Source: Sipunculus nudus (Eukaryota; Annelida; Sipuncula; Golfingiida; Sipunculidae). Taken from it: DNA of 64,000 bases. Shown one piece after another: positions 1 to 12,184 of this stretch. The notes beneath the pieces are model-generated. The model was not told the DNA's origin. It searched no databases and saw nothing but the letters and a program-made list of their open reading frames with translations. The stretch spans positions 41,218,527 through 41,282,526 of the forward strand of contig CM049308.1 in the NCBI GenBank assembly GCA_026874595.1, in the 5' to 3' direction. Each line of letters begins with the position of its first letter. The first letter of the stretch is position 1. Both the position numbers and the translations under genes were made by a program.

Positions 1-190
1 GTCAACATTGCTGTGTTTACAAACATGTTGTTGATAAACAAGTTCAAACATCCTTCACATAAGCATTATAAGAACTTGTCATAACCAGAATTACCCTTAG
101 ATCATTAATATATGCACAGAGGAAGCCAAAAATCACATAAATTCTTTTTCAAAAGGTAGGTGAATGGGAAACTTTAATAATTTACTGTCA
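1..190. repeat. Dispersed repeat copy, pair of 48216-48395
   Basis: The window opens with a segment beginning GTCAACATTGCTGTGTTTAC. It recurs in the same orientation at 48216 with moderate divergence: shared blocks include GCATTATAAG and AAAAGGTAGG, in the same order and at similar spacing. No coding potential is evident. The left boundary may lie outside the window. Confidence 0.6.
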
Positions 191-290
191 ATTTTCACAA
201 TACTGGGACACATACATATAAAACATAAATCCTACATAAATACTATATATAATATGTTCAAATTATGTATATTACATGTACAAATTTTAT

Positions 291-375
291 CCACAACTGC
301 ATAAAAGGAAACAGCTTTGCTGTAACCGCATACTGTGGCGGCAGCCACAACTGCGTAAAAGGAATCATAGCTTTA
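291..375. repeat. Short direct repeat
   Basis: The phrase CCACAACTGC(A/G)TAAAAGGAA occurs twice, near 291 and 347, about 56 bp apart, each followed by a CAGCTTT or TAGCTTT-like tail. It is a local two-copy tandem duplication in intronic DNA. Confidence 0.5.
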
Positions 376-567
376 ACCTCTGCCACTATTGGGAACACTC
401 TTTCCTTATACATGACAACTGCATTCAGGTGTATTTGATCTTGTATTAGTAGCAAATTACCAAACATGGTATATTAACTGATATAGACAGCCTCACATAT
501 AACGCATATAACTGCATGAGGAAACTTTTATATGATAAGATTCTACAGGAAGTGCTATGTGTTCTGT

Positions 568-592
568 TATATATATATATATATATATATAA
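568..592. repeat. (AT)n microsatellite
   Basis: A pure AT dinucleotide run lies about 30 bp upstream of the splice acceptor of the first NCX exon in the window. Confidence 0.9.
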
Positions 593-623
593 TTGTCTCC
601 TAATGTTTTTGCACATGATCAAG

Positions 624-751
624 GTAAGAAACCAGAACCTGTGGAGCTTCCTAACTCCGAGGAAGAGAAGCGCATTGCGGAGATGGGTCGTCCCCGACTA
701 GGAGACATTATCAAGCTCACAGTCAACATCAGGGAGAGCTTGGAATTTAAG
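624..751 (+). CDS. SLC8A: NCX (Na+/Ca2+ exchanger) exon: end of CBD2 and following linker
   Basis: This internal exon of a Na+/Ca2+ exchanger encodes the C-terminal end of the second cytosolic Ca2+-binding (Calx-beta) domain and the start of the linker back to the membrane. The readable motif is EEEKRIAEMGRPRLGD, matching the EEEERRIAEMGRPILGE block of animal NCX proteins, followed by IKLTVNIRESLEFK. The acceptor is ...ATCAAG|GT after a T-rich tract, and the donor is AAG|GTAAGG. The exon begins with two bases completing a split codon and ends on a complete codon, matching the next exon at 20013, which opens with STVDKLLKK. Earlier exons (TM1-5, CBD1, most of CBD2) are not in the window. Family assignment is very secure; which paralogue is not resolved. 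Confidence 0.95.
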
Positions 752-935
752 GTAAGGAAAAAGTTTCAAGTGTTATTTACACATTTTCTTTCTGATTTGC
801 TGTGTGTCAGATAAAAACATAACACTCTGGATATATAATCCATTTAGCAGCATAGAAATATGTTAAAATACTCCTTGTTATACAGATTCACAAGGATACA
901 TCATGAAAAATTACTTGTATAATAATATTAATCAA

Positions 936-937
<2 letters not shown>

Positions 938-990
<53 letters not shown>
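938..990. repeat. (TA)n microsatellite
   Basis: An uninterrupted TA dinucleotide run of about 52 bp in the 19-kb NCX intron (752-20012). Confidence 0.95.
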
Positions 991-991
<1 letters not shown>

Positions 992-1436
992 CTGCTCTTT
1001 ACAAGATCATGTTCCTGTAAATTCATGTATGGTATATAAGTGATGGTGTGTGAATGAAAACCTAGATAGGTGATTGTTAGGAAAGGTAAAATACTATTAG
1101 GATATTTTAAATTTTGTAAACCATACCTGTTCTTTGGTGGACTTTAAAACTTTAAACCCATTGGGATTAAATTTAAAATTCTGTATCTTTATAGGTAGCA
1201 TGCTAGGTGAGAGTGTTCATATATTTTCATCAACTCTCACAATTATGATTTGTTATCTCCATTAAAAAAAAAATGGTATGTTTGTGAAGGTTGATGAGTT
1301 GGTAAAAAGTGAAATTGCATGTAGTAACTTTTTTCAAAGGTTTATTTTACTGTAGACTAAAAGTAAATGGTTAAAAATTCAGCAGACCTATCCTATTAAG
1401 ATATTTCTGCCGTACATGATCACAGACAAACAGCAC

Positions 1437-2356
1437 AGTAATAACATGTTGTGTCAAGGAATCTGGTCTGTAATAACATTGCTGTTTCCAAGAATCTGGC
1501 CTGTAATAACATTGCTGTGCCTGGGAGTCTGGTCTGTTATAACATTGCTGTGTCCAAGAGTCTTGTCTGTAATAACATTGCTGTGTCCAAGAGTCTGGTC
1601 TGTATAAGATTGCTGTGTGCAAGAGTCTGCTTGTAATAAAACTGCTGTCTCTGGGAGTCTGGTCTGTAATAACATTGCTGTGTCCAAGAGTCTGGTCTGT
1701 AATAACATTGCTGTGTCCAAGAATCTGGCCTGTAATAACATTGGTGTGTCTGGAAGTCTGGTCTGTTATAACATTGCTGTGTCTGGGAGTCTTGTCTGTA
1801 ATAACATTTCTGTGTCTGGGAGTCCTGTCTGTAATAACATTGCTGTGTCTGGGAGTCTTGTCTGTAATAACATTGCTGTGTCTGGGAGTCTGGTCTGTTA
1901 TAACATTACTGTGTCTGGGAGTCCTGTCTGTAATAACATTGCTGTGTCTGGGAGTCTTTTCTGTAATAACATTGCTGTGTCTAGGAGTCTGCCTGTAATA
2001 ACATTGCTGTGTCTATGAGTCTGGTCTGTAATAACATTGCTGTGTCCAAGAGTCTGGTCTGTAATAACATTTCTGTGTCTGAGAGTCTGGTCTGTATAAG
2101 ATTGCTATGTCCAAGAGTCTGCTTGTAATAAAACTGCTGTGTCTGGGAGTCTGGTCTGTAAAAACATTGCTGTGTCCAGGAGTCTGGTCTGTAATAACAT
2201 TGCTGTGTCCAAGAGTCTGGTCTGTAATAACATTGCTGTGTCTGGGAGTCTTGTCTGTTATAACATAGCTGTGTCAAGGAATCTGGTCTGTAATAACATT
2301 GCTGTGTCCAAGAATCTGGTCTATAATAACATTGGTCTGTCCAGGAATCTGATCTG
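1437..2356. repeat. 33-bp minisatellite
   Basis: About 28 tandem copies of a 33-bp unit containing CTGTAATAACATTGCTGTG and a variable GGGAGTCTGGT or CAAGAGTCTTGT half. Successive copies of the core start 33 bp apart (for example 1468 and 1501). Because 33 is divisible by 3, several frames on both strands stay open across many units, giving repetitive peptides that are not credible proteins. The array lies in an NCX intron. Confidence 0.95.
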
Positions 2357-4069
2357 AAAATGAAAAGAAGAATTATTCATTTGAATGAAAGATTTAGTTT
2401 GAACAGAGACTATCAGTGTATCTGACATAGGACAGAAAGGAAAAAGAATGATGGTGAAATTGATTAGAAAAGATGAAGGAGTAATCTTAAGGCAGTACAT
2501 CAGTTCTGCAATTTTTGTCTTTTTTGTCACTTTTGCCATAGGTTTATATTTTTGATAATGTGGTCTTTTTTTGTGTAATATCACATAGAAATTTGTTTTC
2601 CTTAGGGTCTGTACCTCATAATGACAATAATCTGCTGCAGAGAATAAAAGTTTAATTTATTGAAAAGATTTTGCACATTACAAATTGAAAATACCCAGAA
2701 CAGTTTAAACAAGCAACAATGAACACTCAGGTATCATTTCTTTGATCCTTACAAATTTAAATGGTTCTTGTTGATTTTTTAATTGAATCCCTTGACTTTT
2801 TCTACACTTCCATTTTTCCTCAGACTTAAGTTTCCCTTTGAAACCCCTCTGTAAACCTCTTCAGGACTTAAACACTGCCACCTGAAACAGCAACCCTTTG
2901 TAAAAAGTACGAGGATCAGTTGAGAGAATGTCCTTTTTCCATCTTCCTGTGTTTCAGAGATTCTTTCATTGGTAACAAACTACAATTTTGTTACTGCCCT
3001 TGCAGCAGTTTGCCATCCAGATGTTGATATAATTATAGTCCAGACATGTTTGGGTGGCAGAAACATTGATAGGTTTGTGATCTAATTCATGTTATGAAGT
3101 AATGCAGCTGTATGTGTCATTTTTGGTGGTATTTTTTCTGAATGTAAAACCTTTTTTTTTAGCGAACCTGTGAGCTTATTCGATGGTGCGTCGTCGTCCG
3201 TCGTACGTCCTGTGTCGTGCGGCATCTGTACGTTAACCATACCTATCTCTAAAACAGCAGGAGCTAGCATCACCAAACTTTTGCAAATAATCAGTCATCA
3301 AAAAAACTATATCGGATTTTTTAAATTTTTTTTCTTACTGCATTTTCTTAGATTTTATAGGGAAAAACTAAAAAAGCTTTAAAAATCTTCTTCTCCGAAA
3401 CTGTCCAGCAAAATTGTCCAATATTTCACAGAAATGATCCCTGGAACAATCTCTCTCAAGTTTGTTTGAATGGTTCCAGTTCGGAGATTTTTTGCCGAGT
3501 TACAGGAGGTTGTACTTAGTCATCTGTCCAAAAAAGCACACTAAAATTAAAATCTCAGATACGGCTAGAGCAATAATCACCAAATTTTATACCAATGTTT
3601 GTCACATATATCATATCTGATTTTGAGGTATTGGTGGCGCCACCTACATTGATGTGTTTTTTACAAGCAAATATGTAATTTTTAACTCTTCTAGCTTATA
3701 CACTGATTTATGATGAAACTGTTAAGCTGATTGGTTTAAACTTTCCAAGAATTATTCTATAGTAGGGTTCTGCCAGTTTTATAAGAATAGATTGGGTAAA
3801 TACAGTTTTAAAAAAGCATTGTAGCCAATTGAAAAAGGCTTTCTGTATTTGAAAACAGATTTGACAATAAGATGAGTTTCAGCAGCCAAGTCAAGAGGTC
3901 ACTCAGTACAAACAGGTGGGGTCCAGACATCACCATGGCAACTGACCTGGCTGGGGGGGGGGGGGGGTGTCTAGACAATGTGTCTAGACGTCTAGACACA
4001 GCGTCTAGATGTCTGGACACAATGTTTAGATGCAGCATTCCCAAATTATTGGAACTATATCTTTCAACT
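2357..4069. other. Intronic stretch with no gene seen
   Basis: No exon-like coding was found. A degraded repeat with a CGTCGTCCGTCGTACGTCC-type start is seen near 3175-3240, and one GGTGGCGCCACC palindrome at about 3632, so part of this stretch is probably old family A/B repeat debris. Confidence 0.5.
3951..4030. repeat. G-tract followed by TCTAGAC palindromic repeats
   Basis: A run of about 17 G is followed by several copies of (G)TCTAGAC and near relatives (GTCTAGACGTCTAGACAC, GCGTCTAGATGTCTGGAC), which are self-complementary. It could form short hairpins. No function is inferred. Confidence 0.7.
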
Positions 4070-6270
4070 GTTTGAAAAAACCTGGTTTGCATTTTAAGCG
4101 AATCGGGTTTATCATCAGGTCACATGTGAACTGCTGCACCCTCATTTTTTGTTGACCTCTGACCTTTCCTTGCTGCCCAGCGTCCATTTGTGTGTCTGTT
4201 TCCACTCATAAACCCGCATATCTCGGGAACCGTTTGACCGATCAGGCTAACAATTTTGCACAAATGTAGCCCTTTGATAGCTTTATAACATACGCTAAAA
4301 ATGGTGGCGCCACCTGCAACCATTTTTGCATAGCGTCCATCTGTTCATCTGCCTTGGGATAATATCACTCATATCTCAGCAGTGGTTTGACTTATCCACC
4401 TGAAAGTTTGCAGGTTTATACATCCTGGACAGCTCTCTTGATTTATGACAGGTGGCGCCACCTACATTCACGTTTACTCTACAGACATCCAAGCTCATAC
4501 CTTGGGAAGTGTTTGACCGATTGGGCCAAAATTTTACATGTGTATAGATCCCACATAGCTCTTCATCATAGGCAAAACTGGTGGCGCCACCTGCAACCAT
4601 TAATGCACAGCACCCATCTGTTCATCTGCCTAGGGATAAAATCACTCATATCGCAGCAGTGGTTTGACTTATCCACCTGAAATTTTGCAGGTTTATACAT
4701 CCTGGACAGCTTTCTCGATTTTATGACAGGTGGCGCCACCTACATTCATGTTTACTCTGCAGACATCCAAGCTCAAATATCGGGAACCGTTTGTCCGATT
4801 GTGCCAAAATTATGTATGTGTATAGATCTCACATAGCTCTTCATCATAGGCAAAACTGGTGGCGCCATATGCAACCATTTTAGAACAGCGTCCATCTGTT
4901 CATCTGCCTTGGGATAATATCACTCATATCTCAGCAGTGATTTGACTTATCCACCTGAAATTTTGCAGGTTTATACATCCTAGATAGCTTTCTTGATTTA
5001 TGACAGGTGGCGCCACCTACATTCACGTTTACTCTGCAGACATCCAAGCTCATATCTCAGGAACTATTTGACCGATTGGGCCAAAATTTTGCATGTGTAT
5101 AGATCTCACATAGCTCTTCATTATATGCAAAACTGGTGGCGCCACCTTCAACCATTTATGCACAGCGTCCATCTGACATGCCGTGGGATAAAATCACTCA
5201 TATCACATCAGTGGTTTGACTTATCCACCTGAAATTTTGCAGGTTTATACATCATGGACAGCTTTCTCGATTTTATGACAGGTGGCGCCACCTACATTCA
5301 CGTTTACTCTGCAGACATCCAAGCTCAAATCTCGGGAACCGTTTGTCCGATTGTGCCAAAATTATGTATGTGTATAGATCTCACATAGCTCTTCATCATA
5401 GGCAAAACTGGTGGCGCCATATGCAACCATTTTAGAACAGCGTCCATCTGTTCATCTGCCTTGGGATAATATCACTCATATCTCAGCAGTGATTTGACTT
5501 ATCCACCTGAAATTTTGCAGGTTTATACATCCTAGATAGCTTTCTTGATTTATGACAGGTGGCGCCACCTACATTCACGTTTACTCTGCAGACATCCAAG
5601 CTCATATCTCGGGAACTATTTGACCGATTGGGCCAAAATTTTGCATGTGTATAGATCTCACATAGCTCTTCATTATATGCAAAACTGGTGGCGCCACCTT
5701 CAACCATTTATGCACAGCGTCCATCTGACATGCTGTGGGATAAAATCACTCATATCTCAGCAGTGGTTTGACTTTTCCTCCTGAAATTTTGCAGGTTTAT
5801 ACATCCTGGACAGCTTACTTGATTTTATGACAGGTGGCACCACCTACATTCAGGTTTACTCTGCAGACATCAACGCTCATATCTCGGGAACCGTTTAACC
5901 GATTGGGCCAAAATTTTGCATGTGTATAGATCTCACATAGCTCTTCATCATAGGCAAAACTGGTGGCGCCACCTGCCACCACTTATGCACAGCATCCATC
6001 TGTTCATCTGGCTTGGGATAAAATCACTCATATCTCAGCAGTGGTTTGACTCATCCACCTGAAATTTTGCAGGTTTATACATCCTGGACAATTTTTTCGA
6101 TTTTATGACAGGTGGCATAACCTACATTCATGTTTAAGCTGCAGACATCCATGCTAATATACAACACACCTCACTCTATTCCCTTGCCACTTAATCCATG
6201 CCTCACTTCACCCGTCCCACTCTGATTTCTGCGGATCCACATAGTCTCTTGTTGACTACCCATATTCTAG
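4070..6270 (+). mobile_element. Family A Helitron-like non-autonomous element with internal satellite
   Basis: The left part (from about 4110, GGTCACATGTGAACTG...) and the right part (CACTCTATT...CTTGTTGACTACC...ATTCTAG) match, in the same order, the ends of the copy at 33662-34490 and its inverted relative at 39957-41046. The right end carries a short hairpin (TAGTC/GACTA, 6242-6258), then CATATT, then CTAG at 6267-6270 followed by T. A hairpin shortly upstream of CTRR with a T flank is the classical Helitron 3' end. No Rep/helicase gene is present, so it is non-autonomous. The left boundary is degraded and approximate. Bivalves are known to carry Helitron-like elements with central tandem repeats, which supports this reading. 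Confidence 0.55.
4385..6160. repeat. ~277-bp tandem monomer array inside family A element
   Basis: The phase marker G(T/A)TTTGAC(TT/TC)AT recurs at 4385, 4662, 4940, 5214, 5492, 5766 and 6044, with spacings of 277, 278, 274, 278, 274 and 278 bp. Each monomer contains the palindrome AGGTGGCGCCACCT or a variant, followed half a unit later by CTGGTGGCGCCAC. Monomers alternate in a dimer of about 552 bp: 4940-5491 and 5492-6043 share the same 274-bp variant with CATCTGACATG, so a dimer has been duplicated. Confidence 0.9.
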
Positions 6271-7008
6271 TTTTAAAATGTCCTAGTCTGAAACTTGCAG
6301 GTCCGAAATGTCCATTTTGCTGAAATCATAATGACTAAGGTAGATATGCAGGACTTAAAAGGATCAATATTAAATTTTAAAAATAAACCTCCATTCACAC
6401 TAAACTTTGCACAGGTTCAAATTAGGCCTGTAGGCCTTGTTTCAATATTGGGCAAAACTTTTTATGATCCTATGTCAAGAACTAAAAAAAATCACATCCT
6501 AAATTAACTTCCATGTCTTCATACCATAGTAATTGATCATAAGGTTAGTCTTAACACAGTTGCTTTTTATTACTCCGAAACAGGCAGGGTCCCAGGCTTC
6601 AAAAAGTCATGATTTTTTCATTCATGATTTTTTTTAAATATAAAAAAAATCATGCATGATCATTCAAATCATGAAATTTGAAAATGTCTGAATTTCCAGA
6701 ATGTTTCAGTCTTTTTTGCACCAATGATAATTTTATTTTTCCAATAAATTGTCAACCATTTTACAAAATGCAGTATCTCCTGTCCTTGACAAATAGCACC
6801 CAAATTCACCCTTCCTTTTTTCTTTGGTTCCCAGTTCATGGTTCTTTGGCATAGAAAATTGCCTGACACATAATTGCCATTGGACTGTGGGGAGCTAGGA
6901 TCTAAGCACCTTAACCCAAGCTTGGCTAAATTGGCAGAGTTAATTATGTTGATATAAATAAAAAAAGGAAAACATAGTAGCTGTAAAAATACAAATTCTT
7001 TTAATATA
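6271..7008. other. Intronic stretch, no gene; perfect AT-rich hairpin
   Basis: No coding was recognised. A 13-bp perfect inverted repeat (6623-6635 with 6642-6654, CATGA plus T8 against A8 plus TCATG, 6-nt loop) lies inside a cluster of CATGAT repeats. The 139-codon minus-strand frame at 6669-7088 shows no family signature. Confidence 0.5.
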
Positions 7009-8542
7009 TTTTTAGCTGAGTGAAAATCATCTGAGCTATAGTGATCACTCGTTTGTTGTCTGTCTGGCCATCCGTTAACATGGCACAAATCGTAACTGCT
7101 GGACCTGGAATGTTCTTACTTGACATCCAGGGAGTTCCATAAAAAACCTCCTTGGAAACCTGAAATTAGGTCTCTGTTACCCATATTCTCCAAGCTATTG
7201 GTTTCTTAAGTACCCCCCTGAATAATAAAAAATTTGATTCAAAAGCTCAAGTATCTGAGTAACTACTGCAGTGATCACCATGATTCTTTGCATGAATATT
7301 GATCATGTAGTGTTCCATCAATTGCTGCAAACTAGTGGCGCCACCTGAAATTTTTCTAATTTTTACGAAATTTTGTTCTCTATTTATGATACCTGCAAAG
7401 AAGCTGTTATCTGGTAACATGGCACAATTTGTAACCGCTAGACCTGGAATCTTCTAACTTGACATCAAGGTAGGTCCATGAAAATTCTCTGTAGAAACCT
7501 AAAATAAGGTCTCTGTTACCTTTATCCTCCGAGCTATGGTTCATGTAAGTACCCCCAAGAATGATAAAAAAATTTAATACAAAATCTCAAGTGTCTGAAT
7601 AACTACTGCATTGATCACCATGATTCTTTGCATGAATATTGATCATGGAGGGTTCCATAAATTCCTGCAAACTGGTGGCGCCACATGTATTTTTTCTAAA
7701 TTTTTTCTTTATGTATGATACTTTAAAGAATCTGTCATCTGATAACATGGCACAAATCAGAACCGCTAGACCTGGAATCTTCTCACTTGACATTAAGTGA
7801 GGCCCATGAAAAGTCTGTGTAGAAACCTGAAATTAGGTCTCTATCACTCATAAATATACCCCTCAGAATATTTAAAAATTTGAAACAAAAGCTCAAGTAT
7901 CTGAATAAATACTACATTGATCTCCATGATTCTTTGCATGAATATTGATCATGGAGGGTTCCATCAGTTCCTGCAAACTGGTGGCGCCACTTGTTATTTT
8001 TTCTAATTTTTACGAAATTTTTTCTCTATTAATGATATCTTCAAAGAAGCTGTCATCTGTTAACATGGCTAGACCTGGAATCTTCTACGTAACATCAAAA
8101 GAGGTCAGTCAGAAGTCTCTGTAGAAACCTGAAATTAGGTCTCTGTTACCTTTATCCTCCGAGCTATGGTTCTCGTAAGTACCCACCAGAATAATAAAAA
8201 ATTTAGTACAAAAGCTCAAGTATCTGAAAAACTCTGCATTGATCACCATGATTCTTTGCATGAATATTGATCATGGATTGTTCCATCAGTTCCTACAAAC
8301 TGGTGGCGCCATATATATTTTTTCTTATTTTTATAAATTTTTTTCTATATTTCTGATCCCTTTAAAAAACTGTCATCTGTTAACAGGGCACAAATTAAAA
8401 CTGCTGGACCTGGATTCTTCTGTCTTGACATCAAGGGAGGTCCATGAAAAGTTTTATATTTTTTTGCACAGTGACAGTCATTTTGCTCATTGTTCAACAT
8501 TCCTTGAATTCAGCTGAGCGTCATTACCCATGGACCACTTGT
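7009..8542 (+). mobile_element. Family B repeat element (AGCTCAGCTGA), full length, with internal tandem units
   Basis: It starts TTTTTAGCTGAGTGAAAATC with an ATCTGAGCTATAG partner and ends TTCAGCTGAGCGTCATTACC-CATGGACCACTTGT, as other family B copies do. Inside, a unit of about 330 bp is repeated four to five times, marked by ATGGCACAAAT at about 7080, 7420 and 7748 with later variants, and by TTGATCACCATGATTCTTTG followed by CTGGTGGCGCCAC. The terminal AGCTCAGCTGA / TCAGCTGAGC pair is inverted. No open frame of a transposase is present. The class is uncertain: the subterminal inverted repeats plus a 3' palindrome are compatible with a non-autonomous Helentron. Confidence 0.6.
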
Positions 8543-11500
8543 AAAGATATTCTCATTAATATTATTCTTCAGATTCAAATTATTATGGATGATCTTAATT
8601 ACATGCTTCTAATAAGTTGATGAAAATGGTTTTCAGCATGTTGCTGTATGCTTTTTTCAATAAGGTGCTGAGGAATGAACTGGAAATTAGGAGAGATTTG
8701 TAATCAGTGTGTATTGCTGGTTGTGGACAGCATTTATTGCTGGGAGACTGCAGGTTGAAATTTGTAGTCATCCTTTATTGATGGAGATCAAGCAGGTTGA
8801 GATTCTTAGTCAGCAAATGAAAATAATTGGTGAAATTTGTAGTCAGCACAAAGATGAATTATCAGTCAGTAGTCAGCACATAGGTGAATTATCAGTTGTA
8901 GTCAGCACATAGATGAATTATCAGTTTCAGTGATTTTGTCAGTGGTCTTCTTGTGTTTCATAGGATTTTGTATTTATTTCCCATGGTCTAATCCATATCT
9001 CTGGTGAAACCTTAAGTAGTCTTTCCTTTTCATTAACAAAGACATTGTATCTATCTGCTGGCTGTGTTTATTTTAATTCATTTGTCTCTGAAGGCCTATT
9101 CTCATTAAATCATAACATCCCACAGGAAAATCTGATATGATCTTTCCTTCCAGGCATTTTACTTGTTGAAACATGATTTATTCTCAGCTGTAATTCTGGC
9201 CAAGGATAATAACTGTAATCACATGAATGGCTGTTAGATACCAACTGACTGAAATGAGGAGATTTGTGAGACAAGTACATGGGCACATGATTTTGTTTAG
9301 CAAAAAATAGAGCATAGTCCAGAAAATGGATTCATAGGAAACATGTATTGTTATGGGTGAGGAGGCTGCATCAAACAAAAGGTCTGACAAGCAGAGCTTG
9401 TGATGTCATAGTCTTGTTTCATTCTCATTTATATTATCTATTAAATGTTTGTTTTTGAGGTGGAAACCAGGCTGTTGTATCTTCCAGTGTATTAACTGTG
9501 TCATCATGGAGAAATATAAAATTGATTATGAGAACATATATCTTTTGAACGTTATTCATTTGGTGAAATACAAAATGATATATAACTTCTGAGGGAAGAT
9601 GAAATGATCATAAAATTTTATTTTAATTACAAGGGATGATATTTTCATGTATTGAAATAAAAGATTATCAGAGGTTACACAGTTAAATTCTTTAAGCTTT
9701 TTAAGTATCGAACATAATTTCCTTCATCGTCTCATGGAAAAGAGTAAATACCAAAAATGTGCTGTCAAGCTGACAGAAAACAAAGCCAGTGGTTTTAAGG
9801 AAATATGGATACTGCCTGACAAGATGAATTGGGAAATTAACAAAAAATCTATTCTCAATATTGCTTAATTAAAGGGGCCATGGTGTTTTGTATTGTGGTA
9901 GAAATGAGAAATCAGACATAAAGCATTATGTGGGCCCATGTTCAGTAATTAAGACAAGCCCTTGATTTTGTTTATGTTGCTGTAGTATGAAGTTTATTAC
10001 AAAGGATTTAATCCTCAGCTGAGTTGATAATGGATAGGAATTCTGCAGGACAAAATGGAGATTTAAAATAGCTGTCATTGAAAGCAAGGATCACTCATTC
10101 TGGAATAATTATTAAAAACCATGCAGCCTAGATTGAAAAGCAGATGTGAAGACGGCTTCTGTAGAGAGTGGCATAATCACTTCCCTTAATTGCTGCCTTG
10201 TGTTATATTTTGATGATATAACTTAATTTCTTTGATGGCTCTCCCAGAAAATGATGTTGGTCTTGTTTGTGAAAATAATATACACTAAAAATTGTCTCAT
10301 AAAAAAATTATCAGAAAATTTACTTTGATAATGATTTTTCCCCAGATATTTGATCAAAATTTCCAAATCATCTTATTTCAGCTATCGTCAAAGTGCATAA
10401 AGTCCATGCAAGATAGAAACTGTATATAAAATTATAAAATATTTCACTATTCATGAATATCTTCAGAAAAGCAAGTCAAGCTTGGCTTCATCTATTTTGG
10501 ATATTCTGTGACACTATACAAATCTCTTAAAAATTAGTTTGTAGCATTTATGTGATGCTACTGACAGACAAACAACAATTAAGCTAAGGTTAAATTAGAA
10601 TAACCAAAATATTTCCAATTAAGTACATGATTTATTGAAAAATGAAAGAGTAGAGAGTCTTTCACCAAAGATAGCCCGCTACTGTAGATGATCAGCACCC
10701 TTGTTTAGAGCCACAATTTTGGTGGAAAAACCAACAACCCTATGTATAATACGCACCCCATTTCTGGCCAAAATCCTGGATGACATATCTTGTATTTGCA
10801 ATAGTCAGTTGAATATTAATTGGTTCTGTGTCAGTGAACTGTTTATGATTGACAGTTGGACTGACACTTACTGAAGTCTCTTAGGTCTAGCACAGATGTA
10901 CATCATTACAATTTAAATCATAGCAAAAAGTCTATTATCCTTTAGTTGTCAAGAATCAAAAATGGTGCTGCATCAGGCCTAAACAGAAATGTTTTATGTT
11001 TAATGAAAGATAGAACTTAAAATTGGCAGGGGTGCACTGAGAACAGCTGACTGCTGTGTGACCCTTGAGCGTAATCTATGTCAAGACATGGATGTTTTCT
11101 CATAACCTATCAATCTGACCTTGATGCTGTCAACAGTATTGTAATTAAAACTAAGGAAGCAATCAGGCGAGTATTCCTCAGTTAGGCAAGGTTTTTTAAA
11201 AGTATTGGGGTGCCATGGATTATTTTCCAGCCAAATAAGTGCTGATTAGTCGCATTATCCTGACGGTCCCCAATTTCAATCAAATGGTGCTGTCATGCAT
11301 ATTAACTTAGAATATAATCAATTCTTTGGGGTTGCATAGTAAAGGTATATATGAAGTATTTTAAAATAAAAGCAATAAATAAGATCAAACTTTATATTGT
11401 CTAATTGAAAATTAAACCAACATTGTTCATTCACTTTAAACAACTTGAAACAACATTGACTTATGTTTTAGGCTTCATTCTGCCAAAGGATGTTCAATGC

Positions 11501-11551
11501 AGTGGGAAAATGGTTGGGAAATTATCCTTCCATGTATACACGACAAGGTTA
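8543..11551. other. NCX intron, nothing recognised beyond a small tandem repeat
   Basis: AT-rich sequence without exon-like frames. At about 8810-8930 a unit of about 27 bp reading TAGTCAGCACATAGGTGAATT is repeated three to four times with variation. Confidence 0.5.
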
Positions 11552-12170
11552 TTTTAAGCTCAGCTGACTTAAAGTCAAAGTCTTAGGTATAGGAACGGCA
11601 CTTTGTCCTTCGGCCATCTGGTTGTCTGTCCGTCTATTACCAAGGCACAAAATCTTAACCGCAGGCTCTAGAAAATTTTTATTGAATATGCAGAGAGGTC
11701 TAATAAAAATTTCTGTGGAAACCTGAAATTAGGTCACTGCGACCTAAATTTTCCAAGCTACGAGGCTTGTAAGTATACCCCAAGAATAATTAAAAATTCG
11801 ACACAGACCTCACATATTTTGATAATTTATGCATTGATTGCCATGAATCTTGCCTTGAATATTGACCATGACCAGGGTAGTCAGTTCCTGAAAACTGGTG
11901 GTGCCACCTGTGTTTTTCTAATTTTAACAATTTTTTTTTTTACTTTTTTTGAGACTGTCAATTGACAGTAATTATGTCAGTTTCTCAGCTGTGGCTTCAT
12001 TTAGTGTCCCGAAACCTGGTGTGTTTATTGATTATGACTGGTTTCTTCAGTTCCTGGAGACTGGTGGCACCATCTATATTTTTAAAATATTTTTTATGCA
12101 TTTTTTCCTTTATTTTTGGATAACCAAATTATATTGATACTATCAGATTCATAACTGTGGTGTAATCTAG
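11552..12170 (+). repeat. Family B repeat, 5' portion
   Basis: It begins ATTTTAAGCTCAGCTGACTT followed by the family's CTGTCCGTCTATTACC and GGCACAAAATCTTAACCGC blocks, then CTGAAATTAGGTCACTG and two degenerate TGGTGGTGCCACC or TGGTGGCACCATC sites. It runs into the repeat at 12185 without a clear 3' end. Confidence 0.55.
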
Positions 12171-12184
12171 TGTCCTGAAACCTT

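Noticed and set aside
1371-2357. Several 60-133 codon frames on both strands
   Set aside because: Consequence of the 33-bp unit being a multiple of three; no conserved protein motif.
6669-7088. 139-codon minus-strand frame
   Set aside because: Low-complexity, overlaps the start of a family B repeat, no recognisable domain or splice signals.
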